Of a stretch of DNA of 64,000 nt, positions 44,201-54,868 are shown in pieces; positions within the stretch are counted from its first letter, which is position 1; each line of letters begins with the position of its first letter. The notes beneath the pieces are model-generated. The model was not told where the DNA came from. It saw nothing but the letters and a program-made list of their open reading frames with translations, and did no database searches. A program made the position numbers and the translations under genes. Origin of the DNA: Ceratorhiza oryzae-sativae (Eukaryota > Basidiomycota > Agaricomycetes > Cantharellales > Ceratobasidiaceae); the NCBI GenBank assembly GCA_030998015.1, contig JARWMV010000232.1, positions 992,001-1,056,000 on the forward strand, read 5' to 3'.

Positions 44201-44403
44201 GATAAGGGCAAGTAGGGGTGTTTGATTGCTAGCGAGTAAATGTCTTGAGTCGTCCAAGTCGGCTCCGTCTTCTGTTTTTATTCCTATCTCCCGCGTGTGG
44301 GGCCTATGACGCTAGTGTGGAGCATCAGGGCCACCTGTGGAGCGGCGCCTCGTGCTGGGTGGAGCCTTTCGTCATTTCTTCGCTCACCGTCTGACGTTGC
44401 TCC

Positions 44404-45927
44404 ATGGCACAGCCTACGTCTTCGCCGTTTGCGGACCGCGTTGCACGCGTGTGTATAGACGAGTATGAGCGCCACCCGGAATTCCATCCTACTGCGCGGT
44501 CAAATGGCGTTCCTCAATTTACAGTCCTAGCTGCCGTGGTTCTCATCCAGGAACAAGGGGATCACATACGCTGCATCGCGCTCGGCACTGGTTCAAAGTG
44601 CTTGTCTTCCAACCGGTTACCGAAACTAGGCAACGCGCTACACGATAGCCATGCAGAGGTGATGGCGCGGCGGGCGGCTGTTCGATGGTTGTATCAGGAG
44701 ATGTTGGCTGGTGATCCTTCTGCTGCTTGGATCGAGAGACAGGATGATGGATTTGAATGGAGGATGAGAGAGGGCGTGCGGGTGTGGATGTATGTGTCGA
44801 CTTTACCGTGTATGCACTATCTTGATATTTATGCGGACGTGAGGCCTGATTTACACACACAGGCGGGGATGCGTCCACGACTGCGCTTGCGATTAATCAA
44901 CCTACCGAGATGGCAGAGTTGAAAGCCTTGTCACCTATGCCTACCCCCGAGAAGGGCACAACCGCGCGCGGGAGAGATAATTACAACGCACTTGGCTGGC
45001 TGAGGACAAAACCCGGTAAGTGCCTTTGCGCGACTCGCTTGATCCAAAGCGAGCCTTCCCCTAGCCCGAGCAGATGCACCTCCAACCATCTCGCACGCAT
45101 GTAGTGACAAGCTTGCGCTTTGGAGTTTAACCGGGTTTCAAGGAGCCCTGCTGTTTCAGTTTATGGGCTCTGTGTCCTTCAGTGGGCTTGTATTTGGAGA
45201 TGTTCTAGGCCAATTCTCCGACTCGGATGTGGATCGCATCGTTGTGGATTGTCAACGTGCGCTGGTGAGTCGGCTGCTGCCACTTCCAGGTTATTCCATG
45301 TTCATTTCGTCCTATTTTTGGATGTTGACTCTATCTACAGAGGGCGTCAAAGCACTGGAGCCCCGTATCCTGTTTACCCGACAGCCTTTTCCGCATGCCC
45401 GATCACAGATCCCAGCTTCAAACGCTGTCTCCGATCCTGAATGTAAACGTACCGCAAGTGTTGTGTCTGGGTCACTAATCTGCTACCCTGTAGCCCACAT
45501 GTGGATTGCTCCGAATGGCCCTAGTACGCATGGAATGTCCGAAACTATCGTCAATGGATTTCGCCGGGGTGTGGGACCCAAGCGCCAACATATCCCAAGA
45601 TTCCAGTAAGTCGAGCGAATAGGGAAAGCATACTCACTTGCTAGACGCCTTGATTCAGGCCCCTCACATGTAAAGCGTCGATGATGAGACTGCATCTTGA
45701 AACCAGGAAAGCTGCGGGTTTATCCAAGCTGCAGTACGTTCTATCCTCATACAGGCGCAAAGCTAACGCTGTTTCTTAGGCCGCTGACTTATTATCAACT
45801 CAAACGAATTGAAGAAGCAAAAAGATACCAGGACGTAAAATCTGCGCTGAGGTCCCAGGGTTCGCCTCTCCACGGGTGGCTTGTCAGCGGACAAGAGTGG
45901 GAGAGTTTCGAAGAAGGTGTAGATTAG
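44404..45927 (+). CDS. TAD1: tRNA-specific adenosine deaminase (A37 of tRNA-Ala)
   Basis: ADAT1/Tad1 family enzyme converting A37 to inosine in tRNA-Ala. Catalytic core: LHDSHAEVMARRAAVRWLYQ (His ligand and HAE glutamate), STLPCGDASTTALA (second ligand) and ISHACSDKLALWSLTGFQG (third Cys). Further blocks: MGSVSFSGLVFGDVLGQFSD, ILFTRQPFPHARSQIP, ETIVNGFRRGVGPKRQ, PLTYYQLKRIEEAKRYQDVK and HGWLVSGQEWESFEEGVD. The intron after STLP is 44815-44863 or so. Near 45680 one base appears missing between VKRR and MMRLHLETRK. A possible 36-bp intron near 45460 is uncertain. Confidence 0.87.
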
Positions 45928-46026
45928 GATGAGAATAAAACCCAGAGCCGATATACAAACTTAGTCTACGTAGAGCAGGAGAAGGTAACGTCTTAATAGA
46001 ATACAGCAAGGCAGAGACATGTCGAT

Positions 46027-46884
46027 CTAACGGTTTTCGAGACGAGATGCTAGCCAATCTAGTCCCTCGAATAGCCTAATTCCTCATCAGTATAGGACTT
46101 CAACGCTACATATGAGTCCTCACCCTTGGCCTGTCAGCGCAGAGCATGCCATCTGCAAATAGAAGAAATCAACCTTAGCCCCAACCGATACAACATGAAA
46201 AGCGTACGATATGCCATTGTCCTGAGAGTGAGATATTAGAAACGCTAATCGTATAGTTAGAGCACAAATACACTCACGATCTCGTAAATCGGTTAATCTA
46301 AGCTCTTCCGATATCCTCGCCGGGGTAAGGCAACCCCTTACATCTTGCTTGTTCGCGAACACGAGCAAAAGTGCATCCTTCAAGGACTGCAAGACGCGTC
46401 TGGTTGGCCGTTTCCCATTTAGAGCGAGGTGACTGCTTACTTCGTCTGCGCACATCTTATGCAGCTCCTCCTTCGCTAAACTAAGTCTCCCGGCGTCGCA
46501 TGAGTCTACAACAAGTATCACGGCTCGGGCAGCAGTGAAATACTGCGACCATGATTGCCGTAATGAGGATTGACCGCCGATATCCCACAGAACAAACTTG
46601 AGATTTTTGTACTCGAACACCTGTTCAATGTGGGGTTGATGTATACCATCAGACATCTTTGTGTGTGTACTTGCCTCGGTATTGCTTCCAACTGTTGGCG
46701 CGGTGTCTACGGCTTCACCCAGCTACTTTCATTCGGGTAGTGTCGTGTGGCTGCAGGTATAGCGATAACTTACGGTGATCTTGTATAGCATAGTCGTTTT
46801 CCCAGCGTTGTCTAGTCCAAGAATGAGTAACTTCATTTCCTCTTGGCCGAAAAGTCTGGACCAAAGTTGGGTAAACTGGGACAT
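46027..46884 (-). CDS. ARL5: ADP-ribosylation-factor-like GTPase 5
   Basis: Small trans-Golgi GTPase. [21 protein letters not shown]1 [46 protein letters not shown] (G3 WDIGGQ), [38 protein letters not shown] (G4 NKQD), then [15 protein letters not shown] (G5) and [15 protein letters not shown]. The reading WDIGGQ-SLR-SW and the SALTGQGL...EWM-like end favour ARL5 over ARL1 or ARF. Intron 46621-46674 has a GC donor (GAG|GCAAGT). There are six introns and no frame break. The N-terminal glycine of ARFs is replaced by Ser, so myristoylation is not expected from the sequence seen. Confidence 0.87.
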
Positions 46885-47197
46885 AGCGACTATCAGGTGT
46901 TAAGCATGGTCGGGAAAATCAAAATTTGGAGTACCTACCACCCATATTGCTATAATTCCGAGCTTCAAGGAAGCAATGTACTAGAAAACAAGGCTTCCCG
47001 GTATAAAAGGCCGAACGCGGGAAGAAGGATGGAAACGACCCAGTGGCGAGTGGGGCAGGAACCAAACCAATTTGACCTGACGTGGCTTCTCCTTGTTGAT
47101 TAACCGGATGACAAATCCGATTTTGATCCCAATCCAATATATATGACTAAATCAAGTGTACTTATGGTCTAAAACGATAAGAGCATGTTGAAAGGCG

Positions 47198-48358
47198 TTA
47201 TAATACAGTCTCAGCACCGTCACACAACTCCTTGAACACAGATACGCCATATTTTCCCAAAGCCGATGCGCATTCAACCAATGTCGCACCAGCTCTAAAC
47301 ATCCTCTTAGCAGCCCCAGCATTTGTAACTCCACCTACCCCGATCACCGCAATGTTATGCAGTTTAGAATCCGAGCTTGATTTGAGCAAATTGACGAAGC
47401 GATGGACATTTCTGATACCAGGAAGATAAGTATGGATTTGCCGAAGACTAACGGCGACTCAGACTTGCCCTAGTGATAGTGGATGAATCGATTCTCCCGC
47501 AAGGCCGCCATAAATCGTTGGGACAGCAAAATGCTCCGTACCCACACCCTTCTCGTTTTGAGAGTCTAGAGTCTGGTCGTCAAACAAGAGGCTGGAGCCG
47601 AGGGTATTTGTACAAGTCAAGAAGGCGATAGGATGTTGTCCTTGGGCTGGGGATATCTTGGAGAGTACTGCAACAACATCAGTAAATTGCTTTGCATGAA
47701 CATACGGGGGAAGCTTGAGCCCAATAGCTAGCGAAGAGTCTTTGGCGGTATGTTCGGCGACCACCAATAAAAGTGAGAGCAGTGAAGAAGGTTCATAGGA
47801 CGGAGGAGGTTTGTTCACGATGTTGGGACATGAAGTGTTGATCTCTACAGCTATACGGACTTTTCGAACAGAACTATTGATGTCAGATGGTATGTCCGAT
47901 ATCTGATGGCGCAGTGCTTGAACCATGTCCAAGAGCTCGTTCAACGACTTTTCACTTTCGTCCCCTTGCTGGCCCGGTGAATCGAATGTAACACTAATAA
48001 TGATAGGCTTCGTGGATTTGGGGTTGTCGGATAATATTTTCCGAACCCATTCTAGGTATTTACTGAGGGGATAGGGGGAGTAGCCATACGAGTTTAAAGT
48101 AGTCATGGTGTTTGATGTGAAAGCAACCTGTGATCGGTATCAAAAATGGATAAAAAAAGGTGAGCGCATTAGGCGAGGACTCACCTGATGCACTCTCCGA
48201 TCTTCAGGAAATCCCTGGAGCGTGGCAGTTCTCGTCGTGACTCCTCCGGTAAATGGGCTTGCATATAGGGCGGTCAAATGCTCAAGGTCTGAGGCCCACG
48301 GGCACGAAGAGTTAAGGATGGGGCTTTCAAAAGAGAGCCCTCGAATAGATGTTGGCAT
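47198..48358 (-). CDS. URA1: dihydroorotate dehydrogenase, class 1A-like (fumarate type)
   Basis: Three exons 48358-48185, 48127-47469, 47411-47198, giving 348 aa. Start MPTSIRGLSFESPILNSS; FMN-binding TIM-barrel motifs AFTSNTMTTLNSYGYSP, VEINTSCPNIVNKPPPSY (class 1A active-site Cys context), IGLKLPPYVHAKQF, TNTLGSSLLFDD, GGLAGESIHPLSLG, IAVIGVGGVTNAGAAKRM and GATLVECASALGKYGVSVF. There is no N-terminal targeting sequence or membrane helix, unlike the class 2 mitochondrial enzyme. The intron 47412-47468 has a GC donor (AGG|GCAAGT); reading it as GT would break the frame. It uses dihydroorotate in pyrimidine synthesis, presumably with fumarate. Could instead be a related FMN enzyme. Confidence 0.8.
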
Positions 48359-48537
48359 GATGAAATAAATCGACCTCGAACGCTGTAGCTATGAGAAGGT
48401 GATAGTATGAATCAAGTTATCAGCTATCAAACGTTGTCCTTGTTATGTGGTGATGGTCTAAGCGCCAGGCGGTAACGCACATCCCTCAATACTCGACGCG
48501 TCAGCCAAGCGCGGAGGCACGCATCCACGCACCCACC

Positions 48538-49739
48538 ATGGTATGTGTTTCCTTCATTTCGCTTGAGCTTGTACTCACGCATGTACTCAAACACAGTTTA
48601 GGAACACCTACGACTCTGACAATACTGTGTTCTCGCCCCAGGGGCGCCTGCATCAAGTCGAGTATGCTCTCGAGGCCGTCAAGCAGGGTTCTGCGGTTGT
48701 TGGATTGAGGTCAAAGACCCATGCCGTATTTCTTGCGCTAAAGGTGCGTGTATTGTATTGTTTTGGCGAGCTTGTCTCATGTCTAAGGCCTTTTGCAGCG
48801 TTCACCCAATGAGCTCGCGTCGTACCAGAAGAAGATCCTACGGATTGATGACCATTGTGGAGTCGCTATTGCTGGCCTAACTTCCGACGCTCGTGTATTA
48901 AGGTAATTTGTCCTTCATTTAGCCCTCCTGAGGTCTACTGATGTTTGTGGGCAGCAACTTCATGCGGCAGCAAGCCATTCTTCACGAATGCTCTTTAACC
49001 GACCTATCCCGGTAAATCGACTGGTTTCTGCTATTGCCGAGAGTATGTCGGAACAAGTAGCCAAGGTCTGAGATCTAATGTAATAATTCTGAACCTAGAG
49101 GCACAGGTCAATACACAAGAGTACGGTAGACGGCCATATGGTGTTGGTTTCTTGGTCATTGGACAAGATCAATCGGGTTCGTTTTTATTATCACGTTTAT
49201 CTTTTATCAACTAATGGGATCTGCTCTAGGTCCACATCTTTATGAATTCTCTCCGTCTGGAAACTCATACGAGTACTATGCTATGTCGATCGGTGCACGA
49301 AGCCAGAGCGCCAAGACATACCTCGAGAAGCACTATGAGTCTTTTGCCGATGGTAAGCTGCATTGAGGCTCTGGCGCGAGTAAGAGATCTACTGTGAGAA
49401 TTTTTATCAAGCGTCGCTGGATGAGCTCATCAAGCACGGTCTTCATTCATTGAGAGAAACTCTCCAGCAGGACAAGGAACTTAATATCAATAATACATCT
49501 ATTGGGATAATAGGGCCGGCGAGCACACATGAAACAAGTAGGCTGATACAGCGCTCCGTCAACTCATCTCACAAATAATTTCCATAGATGTACGTGCGGA
49601 CGGATCGTTCCGCATTCAAGAAGGCGAACCGATCCAAGCGTGGATCAACTCGATGGTTCCAAAGGAGGAGCCTGCGGCCGCTGCCGATGAAGCTGGAGAC
49701 GCACCGCCAGTAGGAGAAGATGTGGTCATGGGCGAATGA
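48538..49739 (+). CDS. PRE5: 20S proteasome subunit alpha-6
   Basis: Seven or eight exons. The first coding exon is the ATG alone (48538-48540), directly followed by an intron to 48597; the next codons read [20 protein letters not shown], the alpha-subunit N-terminal signature. Further: [100 protein letters not shown]. The acidic tail ends [10 protein letters not shown]. Closest to yeast Pre5/PSMA1. One base appears missing at TT 48978 (between MRQQAI and [16 protein letters not shown]). Head-to-head with the DHODH gene, 179 bp apart. Confidence 0.9.
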
Positions 49740-49875
49740 TAGTCGGCATCTTCTATGCTCATCAATTAAACATTCAATGCAACTCATGTTTAAAATATGT
49801 CTATTGTGACATCAGACATGGAGGAGTGGGGGATAATGATCGCAACAACCGAAAGAGGAGTGATTTTTATTGGCT

Positions 49876-51677
49876 TTAAGTGGTGCTTGTAGCCTTTGTA
49901 GCCGTGGATTGAACGGGTCCTCGCTGCTGAGCGGCAAGCTTCCAAAATCGTGCAGCGCGGCCAGGTTTGCGCAAGCTCATCCCAAGAGCCACGACCGAAG
50001 TTAGAAGCGCGACGCTGCCAGCCTGGTGAGCCGCAGCAAGGGGTACAGGCACCAAATAGAGAAGTGTTGTTATGCCCAGGACGGCTTGGAGGTTAACGAG
50101 CCCGAACGATAATGCTGCCAGGCGACGCGTTTGAGCAGGGAGCAAGGAACGAAGTGAGGCTCGGCGTGAGTGGAGGAAAACAAGTGCGGTGCTCAGGTAT
50201 GTAGTCAATGCCTATAGAACTTGCTTTAGCCACTAGGTTGTGCCGCTGTCAGTGCATGTGACTGACCAGGACACGGTGATTGAATTGAACGGTAGTGGGG
50301 TTCTCTAACATGTTTCTCCACCACATATCCGATTTATCAGACCTTTGGGCATATGCCGGATCCATGAGCTCCTCACGAGGAGGAGCAAGCCTGCCTCCCA
50401 TTGTAGGGAATTCATTGTATGTGAGTCCGGCGTCAAGTCCAGCAACAAATGCACCTAAGGGTATATGCATAAAATATGTGCCAGTTTATTGTGGATACTT
50501 TACCTACCTGAAAGAGCTGTCAAGAAAACTACAGCGCCCAGAACACCAACCCGTGCTTTGAATACCCTTACTGCGTTGCTCTGCAAAGCGACCTCCAGCG
50601 CCTCAATGGCCTTCGCCTTTCCGTGCGCCCAGTTCCAGTCCCTCAAGACAGCCATACCGCCACCGAGCATCCCAACGTACAATGCAAGTGCACATCCAAG
50701 GTGCGCGGCTAACCTGTACTGGCTGACCCTTGGTATGGCTCCGGGCGTCGTCATGAGAGATTCAGCCAGACCAGACTTGACCATGTACCATCCTAGCACG
50801 CCCTGAGCACCAATGAGTAGTGCCAAGCCGCCGAGGTAAGGCGTAAGCGTCGGGAGTGGCAGCGGGTTAGGTGCTGGAGCCGAGGCGGGGAGACTGAGTT
50901 GAGAGCGAGTGAGTCCAGGGAGGAGGAACGTCCGTGGGACACGTCGGCGAACGATAAAGTAGGCGAGAGGCAAGACAAACGCGAGGCCTATAACCCGACC
51001 GAGTACCCGATGCGCGTACTCCCAGAAAAAGATACGTTTGAATTCCTCGAGTGTGATTCGGTGGTTCATACTGGCAAGAATCATCAGTTGACCATCAATA
51101 CATGGATCGACCGGAACTAACAGCTTAAACTCGGGTGTGGCTTTGTACTTTGTAAACTCTTGTTCCCATTCGGCCTCGCTCAATGGTGGAAGGATACCAG
51201 TGACCGGTCGCCATTCCGTAATAGACAAGCCTGATTCGGTTAGACGAGTGACACCTCCTACAACGACAATAGCAAATACTAGACCAGCACAACCAATTAG
51301 CCATTTCCAACAACCGGGGGTGCCAAAATAGGAGTCACGGCCGACGAGTCGGCGCTGGCGTTGTCAATTTTCGGCCTCTCATTCGACTCTGCCAACAATG
51401 TACTACCGAGCCTCCTGGAGGTAAAGAACCCAGCCCGCTGAGATGTAAAAAAGCCAGCAAGCGAAGTCGTGCTATTGATGCGGTGCGGCATTGCAGCTAT
51501 TGACATTGCCCGAGACAGGGCTGACGTATTGGAGAACGGAAAAATGCCAGCTCTCGGCGCGGCTATGATATGTCTGCTAAGCGAGCGGGACAATGCTGGA
51601 GAAGGAGGCGTGTATGCCCTAAAAATATTTGGCCTCGCGCAAGGCGCCCAGCAACGTGGGGCCAGGATGCGAGACAT
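49876..51677 (-). CDS. COX15: heme A synthase
   Basis: Inner-membrane monooxygenase making heme A for cytochrome oxidase. Arg-rich mitochondrial presequence from MSRILAPRCWAPCARPNIFR, then LIGCAGLVFAIVVVGGVTRL, SGLSITEWRPVTGILPP, NHRITLEEFKRIFFWEYAHR (conserved His ligands), VLGRVIGLAFVLPLAYFIVR, LIGAQGVLGWYMVKSGL, GAFVAGLDAGLTYNEFPTMG, PTTVQFNHRVLALTTYLSTA and VLGITTLLYLVPVPLAAAHQ. Eight hydrophobic segments are expected and seen. The intron 51071-51121 is 51 bp, divisible by three. One A appears missing at the AAA at 51304-51306 (between VVG and KWLIGC). C-terminal tail rich in Lys/Thr. Confidence 0.9.
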
Positions 51678-52228
51678 GGTGGGCGACTGATGGTTTGCAC
51701 TGGCTGCAAAATGCGGCGCCCGGAAGAAATCGGTGATCACAGCGATCTGTAGATTGTATGCATCATTTCAATTGGCATCTATCTCGGTGAAATCGACTGG
51801 TAGCTGACCTGCGAGATGATTGACTGGTGACAAAAGTGCCGGCGGCAAGTGAAGCGCCACTGTGGGATAGAACCTAAACAACGTGCGCAACCTAGAAACT
51901 ACCACCACACTACTGACATGATCCGGCTTTCTCTCACTCGCCTAATGGTCCGGATTCCTCACTCGGCGCCTTTTGAAAACCGGCCAGACTAGTTACGGAC
52001 CTGCCCCAATTCAACTACGACTGAACGTGATGAGCTTATTCCTCAATTGCTTCGGCTCTCGTACCTCACCCAGGTACTTATAACGCTGGCACACCTGCGT
52101 TCTTGTCTCCTCATCAAGCTGCCCTCAGCTTCAATCGTCCTCTTCCGTCTCCTTCTGGTATACCTGTCGACGAGCTATCAGGTTTTGTCTCTTCATTCTT
52201 CGATTATTCGCTTTCAATATATCCCAAA
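51678..52228. other. COX15/GST divergent promoter region
   Basis: 550 bp between divergent start codons. Includes pyrimidine-rich leader DNA before the GST. No extra ORF or RNA gene supported. Confidence 0.35.
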
Positions 52229-53039
52229 ATGTCGGCCACCACCACCACCACCCCTCTGCCCGAATACACTCTGATCGGCACACCATTCTCGACGTTCACA
52301 CGGACTGTTGCCATTGCTCTCATAGAGAAAGGCATCCCGTTCAAACAAGTCCGAGCCCCGCCCCACTCTGAACTCGCGGATGAGTTCCATCCATACGGAC
52401 GTGTTCCCGTCCTTGTAATTCCTATGCCCAGCGGCAACGACGTGCATCTGCGAGAGACCCAGGCTATCGCAATGTACCTCGATCGCATTGCACCTACCCC
52501 CTCGCTCGATCTCGACGAGAGTGATACGTGTGTCCCAGAAAAGATGTGGGAGTTTGTGAGCCTAGTAGTGAGCTTCGGTGAGCTTGTTTCTGCCGAGTTC
52601 CCGTGTAACATCAACTAAATTGCGGGCGTGTCTCAGGCTACCCGGCTATAGAAACTGGCGTTGTCGAGCCAAGAGTATGCGGATTGGATGCGTGCAAATT
52701 CACCATGACCGAGATCAGGCAGCAAATCAAGCAGGCCGGGGGTCTTGATAAACTGAAAGCTTTCCTTGATAAAATTGAGCCACTGTTCATGCCTAACGGT
52801 CCTTATATCTTTGGCTCGAGGGTGAGCTGCTGTTACTGCGCTCGTATAGAATCATTAACAACTCTGCATAGGTGACATGGGCCGATGCTTTCCTCTACCC
52901 TCTCATCGCTGATCTTATGACCGTACCTGAGGGAATGTTTGTAAGCACGCGTCTGCTCAAGTGGGCGAAGACCATGGAGCTTGTTAAAGGAGTCAAAGAC
53001 ACGTTCGAGGGCACCCTCGCAGCTCGTGGACGCCCATAA
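52229..53039 (+). CDS. glutathione S-transferase-like protein
   Basis: Three exons joined in frame. N-terminal thioredoxin-fold domain: PEYTLIGTPFSTFTRTVAIA, EKGIPFKQVRAPPHSE, PYGRVPVLVI (cis-Pro VPVL), LRETQAIAMYLDRIAP (ET-x-AI, glutathione-binding Glu-Thr/Ser). C-terminal all-helical domain: QIKQAGGLDKLKAFLDKIEP, GPYIFGSRVTWADAFLYPLI (the N-capping box T-W-A-D) and KWAKTMELVKGVKDTFEGTL. Introns begin after EFVSLVVSFG and after IFGSR. About 220 aa. The class is not determined; catalytic Ser/Thr lies in PFSTFTR. Detoxification or stress role is inferred. No frame problem. Confidence 0.85.
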
Positions 53040-53180
53040 TTCTGTTTCCCATCCTCGACTCTGTCCCACCAGCTCATTGCATTCTAATACTCGCATTACA
53101 TCCAACCTTCCGTAGACACATATGTATTTTACGCACCAAGTTATCTATTTATACCGCGAGCTTGTTTGAGCTCTTAAATG
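53040..53180. other. convergent spacer GST/MRS2
   Basis: Short 3'-3' gap of about 140 bp. Nothing seen. Confidence 0.3.
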
Positions 53181-54740
53181 CTAAGAGCCATTTGTTGGCG
53201 GTTGGACCGCTGGCCTGCCTCCAGCTAATAATCCAGCTTGCTCCATCTTCACACGTCGAGCGACACGTAGGCCAGCACGACCTGCTTGAGTGGCAATAAT
53301 ACCAATCAAGACCATGACAGAGGTGACCCCATAGAACGCCCATGAATGGTCCTCAAAGTGGTTTGTCAGGTTCATGCCAAGCATCGCGCCTGGAAGTGCT
53401 GCAGCAGAAACGGCCAAGGTTGTAATTGCGAGTCGGATCTCAAGATGCAGGAGTCTGTTACGGGCTATGCAAATAATCAGACCATAAGTTTGGGGCACGA
53501 ATCAATGTGCTGAAGCGATCGGCGTACTAGATGATAGGAGAAGCGTAAGATGTTGAGACGCCGAGTTTAACCTCTGGAGGTTACGTGACGCATTGAGGGC
53601 GAGCGATGTTGCGTATTTCAAGTATCTATCAGGCGGAGCTAATTGTTACGATAGTTCGCGTTCACCACTGGAGAGCTCTCACGTTTCAAGCAAAAGCTCA
53701 ACCTCGTCGTCGTCCCCTAACTCTCTCGCTTTGCCATTCCGCAGATCGGTCAAATACATCCTGCGCATATCATCCGGCTCGGATAGGATCTCGGCCACCG
53801 CATCCTTGACACTGGTAGCGGCGCGTAGAAATACCTCATTTGCGTCCTTGACTTCGATCATCTCCTGCATTTGTGCAGTCGAGATCACATCTTGCGATGA
53901 CATTGATTTTAGTAGTTGATTCGCTCGGCTGGTGAGTTCGGTGGAGGTACGGTAGAGATTGTGAATTTCTTGGGAGAGGAGTGATTCAAGGGCGCTATGG
54001 GTTACGGGTCAATTGGTTTATGCGCGTGGTGAAGGGGAATATCAGAGGTAGCGTACGTAAATTCAAACGGCTGATGGTCAGTGTGTGACGAACGGAATGT
54101 AAGGGCTCGGATCTGCTCCATGATGCTATTGAGGATCGGGCTCCTCTCTTTAGTTTCCTTGGCTGGGATATCATCGCCGCCGAGTGATTCAAGCATGATC
54201 AATTTGTCGGCTTTGATTATGGCTCGTATATTCGGAGTACAAAATATTATAGATTCGGACCTGACGAGATAGAAGAAGGGAGGTCATGCTACGAACAATA
54301 AATCAGAACGGGGAGTCGGTGGATAACAAATAAAAAGTGTTTACCATGTCGGTATCTAGTGACCTGAGGTCCCGAGGTTGGATGCCATTTTCCCTACATA
54401 GTTTAACCTTCGAGATTTTTTGAACCTCTTCGACTTGCAAGTCCACGTGAGTGGCCTCATCTTGGGGGCTAGTAGTAACATCTGGAGGAGTAATAGTTGT
54501 ACATCGCGCGTTCATATATTCTCTATCACTATTAATATTGCCCCCTACACCCCAGAAGTGCGAGCGGTCCATGTTTGCCGAGAATATCCGATTAGAGTTA
54601 CCATTAAGTGACAGTAAGCCAAAGGGGATTCCGGTATGTATATTTACTCGAGAGCAAGTCAACGAAAGCACAGAAGGGCGAATATAATGGGTACATGAGC
54701 CCCTTGAGAGTGCACCAGCTGAAAAAGCACGGCTAAGCAT
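53181..54740 (-). CDS. MRS2: mitochondrial Mg2+ channel of the CorA/Mrs2 family
   Basis: Presequence-like N-terminus MLSRAFSAGALSRGSCTHYI. Mrs2-type core: KVKLCRENGIQPRDLRSLDT, MTSLLSSRPESIIFCTPNIR (starting codons for the core strands), ALTFRSSHTDHQPFEFTYAT, ALESLLSQEIHNLYRTSTEL, SVKDAVAEILSEPDDMRRMY, DDDEVELLLETYLKYATSLA, and two TM helices with LPGAMLGMNLTNHFEDHSWA (the G-M-N pore motif) and AFYGVTSVMVLIGIIATQAG. The channel carries Mg2+ into the matrix. Near 53469-53495 one base seems missing before ARNRLLHLEIRLAI. Six or seven introns. Head-to-head with BOL3, 128 bp apart. Confidence 0.87.
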
Positions 54741-54790
54741 CAAAATTCTAGAACAAGAGAGTTCACATGCAATGCCCGTGATCGACGCTG

Positions 54791-54798
54791 TGACGTCA
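54791..54798. promoter_or_regulatory. CRE palindrome TGACGTCA in the MRS2/BOL3 promoter
   Basis: Perfect 8-bp cAMP-response element between two divergent mitochondrial genes. This is the preferred site of Atf1/CREB bZIP factors, one of which is encoded at 8.5-10.5 kb. Regulation is inferred. Confidence 0.45.
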
Positions 54799-54818
54799 AG
54801 TGATAAGCCCAACGATGC

Positions 54819-54825
54819 CACGTGA
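54819..54825. promoter_or_regulatory. E-box CACGTGA in the MRS2/BOL3 promoter
   Basis: CACGTGA core, 44 bp before the BOL3 ATG and about 80 bp before MRS2. Confidence 0.35.
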
Positions 54826-54868
54826 TGGCACCTAGTCAAAACTCGACAAGGTTTTCCCAGCGAGAAAT

